A stretch of 64,000 nucleotides of DNA from an uncultured Paracoccaceae bacterium (GTDB lineage Bacteria; Pseudomonadota; Alphaproteobacteria; Rhodobacterales; Rhodobacteraceae): assembly GCA_947499715.1 (NCBI GenBank), contig CANMPL010000003.1, positions 372,001 to 436,000 on the forward strand, given 5' to 3'. The translations under genes were made by a program, and so were the position numbers. Numbering within the stretch: position 1 is the stretch's first letter; each line of letters opens with the position of its first letter. The notes beneath the pieces are model-generated. The model worked only from the letters and a program-made list of their open reading frames with translations, did not search any database and was not told the DNA's origin. Shown here piece after piece: positions 57,746 to 64,000 of this stretch.

Positions 57746-58861
57746 ATGTCACAGGATCCACGCCTCACCCCGCTCGCCGCCAGCCTCCCCGCCACCGTCC
57801 CCTTCGTCGGACCGGAGGCGCAAGAACGCCAACGAAATCAAAGATTTAACGCCCGTCTTGGCGCCAACGAAAATGGATTTGGTCCCTCCCCATTGGCCAT
57901 CCGCGCGCTGCAGGACGCCGCCTCAGAGACTTGGATGTACGCGGATCCCGAAAACCACGATCTCCGCCAAGCCCTTGCAAAACATCACGGAATCGATGCC
58001 GCCCATATCATGATCGACGCGGGCATAGACACCTTGTTGGGCCTTCTCGTCCGCCTCACCATCGACCCCGGCGATTCGGTTGTCACTTCCGCCGGGGCCT
58101 ACCCGACCTTCAACTACCACGTCGCCGGATTCGGAGGAGATTTACATTCCGTTCCCTATGCGGGCGATTACGAAGACCCTGACCGTTTGATCGCCAAGGC
58201 ACGGGAAACAAACGCAAAACTGATCTACATTGCCAACCCCGACAACCCCATGGGCAGCCATCACGACGCCACAACGATGGCCCGGATGATCGCTGCCGTC
58301 CCCCAAAACTGCCTGCTGATTCTTGATGAGGCCTATGTCGAACTCGCCCCCGATGGCACCTCCCCCGCGGTCAGCCCCGATGACCCACGCGTCATCCGTT
58401 TGCGCACATTTTCAAAGGCTTACGGCCTCGCCGGCGCCCGAATTGGATACGCTATGGCGTCCAAACCGCTGATCATGGCCTTCAACAAAGTTCGCAACCA
58501 TTTCGGCATGTCCCGCCCTTCCCAAGCCGCTGCGCTCGCAGCACTGAAAGATGAAGATTGGCTGAACGAAGTGATCACCCAAGTCGCACATTGTCGTGAC
58601 AGGATCAGCGCGATTGCCCTAGAGAACGGGCTGACGCCCTTGCCGTCGGCGACGAATTTCGTGGCGATTGACTGCGGGCTGGATGGCGACTTCGCCCGTA
58701 ACGTGCTGAAAAGTCTAATAGAACAGGGAATCTTTGTGCGCATGCCATTCGTGGCACCACAAGATCGTTGCATCCGGATCAGCTGCGGACCTGTCGCCGA
58801 AATTGCGGCCTTTGCCGCAGCTCTTCCGCAGGCTTTGGCCGATGCCCGTCAGGCGACGTGA
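57746..58861 (+). CDS. Histidinol-phosphate aminotransferase-like PLP enzyme
   Basis: The 371-aa fold-type I aminotransferase resembles HisC2. 'NARLGANENGFGPSPLAIRA' is the N-terminal substrate region, 'YIANPDNPMGSHHDATTMAR' holds the conserved NPDNP motif, 'LILDEAYVELAPD' carries the PLP Asp/Tyr, and the PLP lysine is in 'RTFSKAYGLAGARIGYAM' near residue 224. It may serve histidine, phenylalanine or tyrosine transamination, as HisC paralogues do. It stands alone with a small membrane-protein gene 42 bases downstream. Substrate cannot be told from sequence; other his genes are not in the window. Confidence 0.88.
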   Translation: MSQDPRLTPLAASLPATVPFVGPEAQERQRNQRFNARLGANENGFGPSPLAIRALQDAASETWMYADPENHDLRQALAKHHGIDAAHIMIDAGIDTLLGLLVRLTIDPGDSVVTSAGAYPTFNYHVAGFGGDLHSVPYAGDYEDPDRLIAKARETNAKLIYIANPDNPMGSHHDATTMARMIAAVPQNCLLILDEAYVELAPDGTSPAVSPDDPRVIRLRTFSKAYGLAGARIGYAMASKPLIMAFNKVRNHFGMSRPSQAAALAALKDEDWLNEVITQVAHCRDRISAIALENGLTPLPSATNFVAIDCGLDGDFARNVLKSLIEQGIFVRMPFVAPQDRCIRISCGPVAEIAAFAAALPQALADARQAT

Positions 58862-58903
58862 TTTGTAAATCTTTTGCGCTATGCTGATCAAATCGGAGGC
58901 CCC

Positions 58904-59083
58904 ATGCGCAACACCAAACATCCCGGTCGGGTAGAAGATTACACGGATGCCTTTCTTGGCACCGTCGCGGTGATCTTGTTCATGGGCTTTTGGATCATCG
59001 CCGCGACGTTTGGATTTATCTGGGTCATCATTACCACCGCAATCATCGACCTTGGGATCAAGCGGATCACGGGTCAGCGCTAG
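58904..59083 (+). CDS. Small two-helix membrane protein, 59 aa
   Basis: The protein starts MRNTKHPGRVEDYTDAFLGT and has one long or two short TM helices between residues 17 and 52 ('AVILFMGFWIIAATFGFIWV', 'IITTAIIDLGIKRI'). GGAGG lies five bases before the ATG, a strong site. The stop overlaps the convergent class V aminotransferase by 4 nt. It lies 42 bases after the HisC-like gene and may be co-transcribed. Family not recognised; the function is unknown. Confidence 0.8.
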   Translation: MRNTKHPGRVEDYTDAFLGTVAVILFMGFWIIAATFGFIWVIITTAIIDLGIKRITGQR

Positions 59084-60255
59084 GCGGTCGCAATCACATC
59101 CGCCGCCGCGTCAACCGCGCCGCGACCATGCGGGATATCAAGCGCGGTCAATCCAGCCTCAATCGTGCCCACAACGGCCATCATCATCTGGCCATTCACA
59201 TGCCCCATATGACCGACACGGAACCAGGCATCCGCCGGGTCGCGGCCAAGGCCTATCCCCAATGTCAGCCCCGCTTTGCTTTCGCACCATTGCCGCAAAA
59301 GATCGCCGTTGCCCGGCCCGATCCCGACAGAGGTCACAGCACATGACCGCTTGGCCGGATCCGCGATATTGAGGTGCATTGGCCCGCCCTGCCCCCAAAC
59401 ATCGACAGCAGCCCACAACGCCTGCGCAAGCTTGGCGTGACGGTCCCAGACGGCTTGCAATCCTTCCGCCTTGATTAGATCCATTGCCGCGCGCAGGCCA
59501 TAAATATGATGGGTCGGCGCCGTGCCGTCAAAATACTGCCAATACCCTTCGGGTGCCGTGCGCGGGATCCAATCCCAATAATGACTGACCGGATCGCCCT
59601 GTGCGGCTTCTGCCTTGGGCCCAAAGAAGACAAAGCTGACGCCCGCCGGGGTCATCAGTCCCTTCTGACAGGCGGTGACCATCACATCGACGCCCCATGC
59701 GTCCATCTCGAACGGGTCACAGCCCAAAGAGGCGATGCAGTCGGCAAACAACAGTGCGGGATGGTTTTCCGCATCCAAAACGGCCCGCAATCCTGCAATA
59801 TCGTTCCGTACGGACGTCGAGGTGTCGACATGCACGGCCATCACTGCCTTGATCCGGTGCTGCGGATCGGCACGCAACGCTTCTGCAACCCGACCAAGGT
59901 CGACGTCGGACCGCATACCGTAGTCGATGGTTTGGACATTGACGCCCAGCTTTGCTGCCATCTCGCCCCAGCTGATGCAAAACCGCCCCGTGGCCAGCAC
60001 CAAAACTGTATCGCCGCGCGACAGCGTATTGGTCAGCGCGGCCTCCCATGCGGCGTGGCCATTGCCAATGTAGATCGCAACCTTATGCCGCGTGCGTGCG
60101 ACAGCACAAAGATCCGGGATCAGGCTGCGCGTCAGATCGTGCAGCTCGCCTTCGTAGATATTGGGCGAGGCGCGGTGCATCGCCTGCAAAACCGCGTCCG
60201 GCATGACCGAGGGGCCGGGGATCGCAAGATAGGGACGGCCCTGTGACAATGTCAT
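59080..60255 (-). CDS. Class V PLP aminotransferase (alanine/serine-glyoxylate type)
   Basis: The 391-aa enzyme starts MTLSQGRPYLAIPGPSVMPD, the family N-terminus with its 'PGPS' motif. 'AIYIGNGHAAWEAALTNTLS' is the cofactor-phosphate loop, 'LLFADCIASLGCDPFEMDAW' carries the PLP Asp, and the lysine is in 'MVTACQKGLMTPAGVSFVFF' near residue 197. It matches serine-glyoxylate/alanine-glyoxylate transaminases, which serve glyoxylate or serine-cycle C1 metabolism. The upstream frame to 60582 is antisense to the phosphatase gene and not used. It is divergent from the phosphatase gene; the substrate pair is not fixed. Confidence 0.9.
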   Translation of the reverse strand: MTLSQGRPYLAIPGPSVMPDAVLQAMHRASPNIYEGELHDLTRSLIPDLCAVARTRHKVAIYIGNGHAAWEAALTNTLSRGDTVLVLATGRFCISWGEMAAKLGVNVQTIDYGMRSDVDLGRVAEALRADPQHRIKAVMAVHVDTSTSVRNDIAGLRAVLDAENHPALLFADCIASLGCDPFEMDAWGVDVMVTACQKGLMTPAGVSFVFFGPKAEAAQGDPVSHYWDWIPRTAPEGYWQYFDGTAPTHHIYGLRAAMDLIKAEGLQAVWDRHAKLAQALWAAVDVWGQGGPMHLNIADPAKRSCAVTSVGIGPGNGDLLRQWCESKAGLTLGIGLGRDPADAWFRVGHMGHVNGQMMMAVVGTIEAGLTALDIPHGRGAVDAAADVIATA

Positions 60256-60402
60256 TGTGTTGATTTCCCGCGTTTCGCTTTGCCGGGAACCTAGCGGGTC
60301 GCTGGCCACGGTCAACACCCGGTCACACTTGAGAAACTTGCCCCCGACCCCCATTTGCGCATAGACCATTTCAACCCTGCCCCGCGTTCCGGAACCCCGT
60401 CC

Positions 60403-61077
60403 ATGATCCGCAAAATCATAAAGTCCAAGACGGACCCCGATGGCCGCTATGGCCGCGATATCGTGGACCCGGTCGAGCGCGCGCGATCCTATCACTATCT
60501 GAAGTGGAAAGATCACGGGATCCTGCGCAAATACTGGACCAATTTCGGAGAGGTCGCACCGGGTGTCTACCGTTCGAACCATCCGTCACCCGAGCGCCTG
60601 CGCGCCTATAAGGACCGCGGTATCAAGGGCATACTGAACCTGCGTGGTGAAGGCTTGCACGCGCCCTATCTGTTTGAAGTAGAAAGCTGCGCAGAGCTGG
60701 GGCTGGAATTGATATCCATTGATCTTCAAGCCCGTAAACCGCCCCCCATCGACAGCCTGAACCAACTGTTTGATGCGTTTGACCGGATCCCCCGACCCTT
60801 TGTGATGCATTGCCGGTCTGGTGCCGATCGCGCCGGGCTAGGATCGGCGCTATATGTATTGGATCAGGGCGGCAGTGTCGCGCAGGCGCGGCGCGAACTG
60901 TCCTTGCGATACTTGCATTTGCGTTTCACCAAGACTGGGGTGCAGGATCATATGCTGGATCTATATGAGGCGCGAAACGCGCAAAACCCGATCAGCATTC
61001 GCGACTGGGTGCGCCATGAATATGACCCCGCTGTGCTTGCAGAAAGCTTTGCCAACAAAATGATCCTTCCGGTATGA
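60403..61077 (+). CDS. Dual-specificity protein tyrosine phosphatase family protein
   Basis: The 224-aa cytoplasmic protein has the CX5R active site 'VMHCRSGADRAGLGSALYV' near residues 137-143. 'WTNFGEVAPGVYRSNHPSPE' and 'IKGILNLRGEG' form the preceding strand and loop, and an Asp further upstream may serve as acid. The start ATG at 60403 (MIRKIIKSKTDPDG) excludes an unsupported 16-residue extension. The stop overlaps the start of the ABC exporter gene by 4 nt, so both are co-translated. The combination suggests a role in cell-envelope lipid or polysaccharide metabolism, where such phosphatases occur. Substrate unknown. Confidence 0.87.
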   Translation: MIRKIIKSKTDPDGRYGRDIVDPVERARSYHYLKWKDHGILRKYWTNFGEVAPGVYRSNHPSPERLRAYKDRGIKGILNLRGEGLHAPYLFEVESCAELGLELISIDLQARKPPPIDSLNQLFDAFDRIPRPFVMHCRSGADRAGLGSALYVLDQGGSVAQARRELSLRYLHLRFTKTGVQDHMLDLYEARNAQNPISIRDWVRHEYDPAVLAESFANKMILPV

Positions 61078-62825
61078 ACGAGCGCAGTGGCACCCTGTTT
61101 CGCTGGCTTTGGCGTGATTACCTGCGGCCCCACCGCGTGACCTTAGGCTTTGCGATCATCCTGATGATGATCGAGGGGTCGATGCTTGGCCTGCTGAGCC
61201 GGATGATCCAGCCGATGTTTGACACGGTGTTTCTGGCCGGGGATCAGGATGCACTTTGGTGGGTTGGTCTTGGGATCCTTGCCATCTTCTGCACCCGCGC
61301 GATCAGCTCGGCAGGGCAGCGGATCTTGCTGATGCGGGTCAATCAAAACGCCGCGGCCGACATGCGCAACGTGATGCTGCGGCATCTGATGCGGCTGGAT
61401 TCGGGCTATCATCAGGTCAATCCTCCCGGTGCCTTGATCGAGCGGGTGCAGGGCGACGTGACCTTGATCAACACCACCTGGGCCAGCCTGCTGACGGCTG
61501 TGGGACGCGACCTGATCGCCGTCGTTGTGCTGTTTTCCGTGGCGCTTTGGGTGGATTGGCGCTGGACCGCTGTGGCGCTGATCGGCATCCCCTTTATGGT
61601 GCTGCCGTCACTGCTGGCACAGGCCTATGTGCGGCGCAGATCCGCCATCGCTCGGGATCTTGCCGGGCGTATGTCGACGCGGCTGGATGAGGTATTTCAC
61701 GGCATCAACCCGATCAAACTGAACGCGCTGGAGGCCTATCAGGCCACGCGTTATGACACGTTGTCGCAACAGCGGGTCACGTCAGAGGTCAAGGCCGCCA
61801 CTGGGCAGGCCACGGTGCCAGCGCTGGTGGATATCATGTCAGGCGTCGGTTTTCTTGGCGTTATGATCTACGGCGGTGGAGAGATCATTGACGGCACCAA
61901 GACCGTGGGCCAGTTCATGTCGTTCTTCACCGCCATCAGCCTTGCGTTTGAGCCGCTCCGCCGCTTGGGCATGATGAGCGGCAAATGGCAAATCGCTGCT
62001 GCCAGCATGGGACGGGTGCGGAGTGTTTTGGCCGTTGAGCCCACGTTGACCTCGCCCGCGAGCCCCTTGCCAGCGCCATCACAAGCGCCCGACATCCGCT
62101 TTGACGATGTGCATTTGACCTACGGCGAACTGCCGGTTCTGAACGGCACGACATTTACGGCGGCCGCAGGCAAGACCACCGCATTGGTCGGGGCCTCTGG
62201 GGCTGGAAAATCAACCATCTTCAACGTGTTGACCCGGCTGGTTGATCCTGCGAAAGGCACGGTCCAGATTGCCGACACAAACGTCCGCGACATGGATCTG
62301 GCGGGCCTGCGGGCGCTGTTCTCTGTCGTGGCCCAGGACGCGGCCTTGTTTGACGACAGTCTGCGCGACAACATCCTTTTGGGCCGCGACGACGTTCGCG
62401 ATGACGCCTTACGCGATGTGCTGGACGCCGCCCATGTCAGCGACTTTCTGGGGCAGCTTGAGGCCGGACTGGACAGCCCCGCTGGCCCGCGTGGGTCCAA
62501 CCTGTCGGGCGGGCAACGTCAGCGGGTGGCCATTGCACGCGCCTTGCTGCGCAACACGCCGATCCTGCTGCTGGATGAGGCGACAAGCGCCCTAGATACC
62601 AAGTCAGAGGCCATCGTGCAGGCCGCACTTGAACGGCTCTCAGCGGGGCGGACAACGCTTGTCATTGCACATCGCCTGTCGACCGTGCGCAATGCCGACA
62701 AGATCGTGGTGATGGACAAGGGCCGCGTTGTTGACGAAGGCACGCATGATACGCTGATTGCCCGCGAAGGGCTTTATGCTGACCTGCACCGGTTGCAATT
62801 TTCTGAAAGGGCACAGGATGTCTGA
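61074..62825 (+). CDS. MsbA-like ABC exporter (fused permease and ATPase)
   Basis: The 583-aa half-transporter has six TM helices in the first 320 residues and one ATPase domain: Walker A 'ALVGASGAGKSTIFNVLTRL' near 373, signature 'NLSGGQRQRVAIARALLRN' near 477, Walker B 'PILLLDEATSALDTK' near 500 and H-loop 'LVIAHRLSTVRNADKI'. It works as a homodimer exporting lipids or hydrophobic compounds, as for MsbA and related exporters. The ATG overlaps the phosphatase stop by 4 nt, and its 3' end overlaps ygfZ by 8 nt. It forms a three-gene unit with those genes. Confidence 0.9.
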   Translation: MNERSGTLFRWLWRDYLRPHRVTLGFAIILMMIEGSMLGLLSRMIQPMFDTVFLAGDQDALWWVGLGILAIFCTRAISSAGQRILLMRVNQNAAADMRNVMLRHLMRLDSGYHQVNPPGALIERVQGDVTLINTTWASLLTAVGRDLIAVVVLFSVALWVDWRWTAVALIGIPFMVLPSLLAQAYVRRRSAIARDLAGRMSTRLDEVFHGINPIKLNALEAYQATRYDTLSQQRVTSEVKAATGQATVPALVDIMSGVGFLGVMIYGGGEIIDGTKTVGQFMSFFTAISLAFEPLRRLGMMSGKWQIAAASMGRVRSVLAVEPTLTSPASPLPAPSQAPDIRFDDVHLTYGELPVLNGTTFTAAAGKTTALVGASGAGKSTIFNVLTRLVDPAKGTVQIADTNVRDMDLAGLRALFSVVAQDAALFDDSLRDNILLGRDDVRDDALRDVLDAAHVSDFLGQLEAGLDSPAGPRGSNLSGGQRQRVAIARALLRNTPILLLDEATSALDTKSEAIVQAALERLSAGRTTLVIAHRLSTVRNADKIVVMDKGRVVDEGTHDTLIAREGLYADLHRLQFSERAQDV

Positions 62826-63552
62826 CCGCATTGTTTTGGCGTTGACCGGGACCGACCGGGTCGCATTCTTGCAAGGGCTGATCACGAATGACGTCACCCG
62901 CGCTGATGGCGGCATCGTCTATGCCGCACTGCTGACTCCACAGGGCAAATTCATCGCAGATTTCTTTGTTGTCGGACAGGATGATCGCCTTTTGATTGAC
63001 GTGGCAAGCTCTGCCGCCCCTGCCCTGTTTCAGCGCCTGAATATGTATCGCCTGCGTGCGGATGTGCAGATCGCAGAGACCGATATCATTGTGTCTCGCG
63101 GCACCAGCACTGCGCCGGACGGTGCGTTGCCTGATCCGCGGCACCCGGATTTGGGTTGGCGCAGCTACGGGCCGGTGGATCAAAGCGACGCGACCGATTG
63201 GTCGGCACTCCGGGTGGCATTAATGGTGCCGGAAACGGGCGTCGAACTCACGCCTGAAAGCTACATCCTTGAAATGGGGTTTGAGCGGTTGAACGGTGTC
63301 GACTTCCGCAAGGGCTGCTATGTCGGGCAAGAGATCGTGGCCCGCATGAAGCACAAGACGGAACTGCGCAAAGGCCTTGCCCGCGTCACGCTGGAAGGTC
63401 CCGCCATCGCCGGGGCAGAGATCACGGCAAGCGGCAAAGCAGCAGGCACATTGCACACTGTCGCGGGCGACACCGCGCTGGCCTATTTGCGGTTTGATCG
63501 CGCCAGTGGAGAGATGGATGCAGATGGCACGCCGCTGCGCCGTGCCGACTGA
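62818..63552 (+). CDS. ygfZ: Folate-binding protein YgfZ (Fe-S/tRNA modification factor)
   Basis: The 244-aa protein has a GcvT-like fold and helps Fe-S enzymes such as MiaB. 'VALTGTDRVAFLQGLITNDV' opens the domain, 'YAALLTPQGKFIADFFVVGQ' lies near 40, and the signature is 'DFRKGCYVGQEIVARMKHK' near 164 with the conserved Cys of KGCYxGQE. The start ATG 62818 lies inside the 3' end of the exporter gene; the frame opens at 62758. The C-terminal barrel is short. It is the last gene of the phosphatase-exporter unit. Family is certain. Confidence 0.93.
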   Translation: MSDRIVLALTGTDRVAFLQGLITNDVTRADGGIVYAALLTPQGKFIADFFVVGQDDRLLIDVASSAAPALFQRLNMYRLRADVQIAETDIIVSRGTSTAPDGALPDPRHPDLGWRSYGPVDQSDATDWSALRVALMVPETGVELTPESYILEMGFERLNGVDFRKGCYVGQEIVARMKHKTELRKGLARVTLEGPAIAGAEITASGKAAGTLHTVAGDTALAYLRFDRASGEMDADGTPLRRAD

Positions 63553-63701
63553 AACCCGCAAACGGGCCGTTTAGTTACCATTTGTTAACGCTTTGGGCGC
63601 AATGATGGCGACGTGCACGCTGATCCAGACACTTAGGACAGCCGCGCGACATCGCACGCAGACGGACGACCCCCTATGCAGACCACTCGCGACACCCCAG
63701 A

Positions 63702-63729
63702 GGATCCAAGCAGCACACGGCTTGGGTCC
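63702..63729. terminator. Ten-base-pair hairpin downstream of efp
   Basis: GGATCCAAGC pairs with GCTTGGGTCC with one G-U pair around an 8-base loop. It lies 22 bases beyond the efp stop on the minus strand. There is no T-run, so it may be a terminator of the non-canonical GC type or an mRNA end stabiliser. The rest of 63553-63750 holds no gene that I can support. Confidence 0.45.
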
Positions 63730-63750
63730 TCACTCCATTGTTTGTCTGAA

Positions 63751-64000
63751 TTAGGCGCGTTCGACGTATTCAAACAGCTCGGTCGAAACGACGATATCTT
63801 CGTCCGTCCCCACGAATGGCGGGATCATGACGCGGACGCCGTTATCAAGGATCGCAGGTTTGAAACTGTTGGCCGCGGTCTGACCCTTCACAACCGGCTC
63901 CGTCTCGATGACTTTGCAGGTCACGCGCGCTGGCAGCGTCACGTTTAGCGCTTCTTCGCCGTAGTATTCGATATGAACGATCATTCCATCCTGCAGAAAT
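63751..64000 (-). CDS. efp: Elongation factor P (partial, 5' end outside window)
   Basis: The last 82 codons are present and the frame stays open at the right edge. The sequence 'LQDGMIVHIEYYGEEALNVT', 'LPARVTCKVIETEPVVKGQT' and 'KPAILDNGVRVMIPPFVGTD' with the ending 'TELFEYVERA' covers OB domain II and domain III of EF-P. EF-P relieves ribosome stalling at polyproline. The N-terminal domain with the modified Lys lies outside. It converges on ygfZ with about 200 bases between. Confidence 0.95.
   Translation of the reverse strand, partial: FLQDGMIVHIEYYGEEALNVTLPARVTCKVIETEPVVKGQTAANSFKPAILDNGVRVMIPPFVGTDEDIVVSTELFEYVERA

Noticed and set aside
63569-63589. CtrA-like half-sites (TTAG/TTAC and TTAAC)
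   Set aside because: The spacing does not match TTAA-N7-TTAA, and the position is between convergent genes with no promoter to control.
1-64000. CRISPR arrays, transposons, integrases, prophage
   Set aside because: No spaced direct repeats, terminal inverted repeats or transposase/integrase motifs were seen in any frame.

Overview
The window comes from a GC-rich alphaproteobacterium, most likely a marine Roseobacter-group member of the Rhodobacterales. The basis is protein content: a PleD-type regulator, an L-carnitine dehydrogenase/thioesterase fusion beside a DUF849 enzyme, non-pyrrolysine MttB-family proteins, DUF3305/DUF3306/TorD beside a periplasmic formate dehydrogenase, DUF6494/DUF6505/DUF4444 genes, and dense operons with 4-nt ATGA overlaps. 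I saw no transposase, integrase, CRISPR array, prophage or rRNA. One tRNA is present, Leu(UAA). The window reads as core chromosome with some accessory catabolic genes.

Left third (1-23 kb). A partial two-TM SLATT-like protein and a secreted cupredoxin-like protein come first, then YedK, an MttB-family methyltransferase, a HAD phosphatase and a 1061-residue self-sufficient reductive dehalogenase. In that enzyme a cobalamin and two-4Fe-4S catalytic half is fused to an FMN/NAD/2Fe-2S reductase. A PleD-like diguanylate cyclase with a degenerate receiver follows. Next is a four-gene minus-strand unit of EF-hand protein, ECF sigma factor, putative anti-sigma factor and periplasmic metal-sensor-like protein. 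From 17.06 to 12.5 kb a minus-strand operon holds DUF849 enzyme, lipocalin, carnitine dehydrogenase/thioesterase, SDR and EamA transporter, consistent with conversion of carnitine to glycine betaine. GNAT, AKR, MFS, metG and mltB genes follow.

Middle (23-40 kb). Contents are tRNA-Leu, putR/putA, a rhomboid protease, GFA, inositol monophosphatase, a divergent LysR (MetR-like)/metF pair, a thioesterase, a DUF2235 hydrolase, an orphan CoxL-type molybdenum hydroxylase subunit and a PhnZ-like HD protein. A SAM methyltransferase gene is broken by six tandem copies of the 7-mer AACCCCT. The DUF6494-Mrp-DUF4444-DUF6505 operon follows.

Right third (40-64 kb). A respiratory formate dehydrogenase island contains a monoheme cytochrome, a multi-cluster ferredoxin, DUF3305, DUF3306, a TorD chaperone, a 60-aa Tat peptide, FdhA, FdhB, FdhC, a WD40-cytochrome c fusion, a 42-aa membrane peptide and a TupBCA tungstate importer. 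The layout suggests a tungsten enzyme with its metal supply and its own periplasmic electron-transfer partners. After it come valS, a 49-aa Tat-like peptide, a HisC-like aminotransferase, a class V aminotransferase, a phosphatase, an MsbA-like exporter, ygfZ and the 3' part of efp.

The points most worth a second look are the heptanucleotide-interrupted methyltransferase, the fused reductive dehalogenase, the FDH-tungstate island with its WD40-cytochrome, a recurring gene-end motif found at four convergent junctions, and an attenuator-like leader before the GNAT gene.
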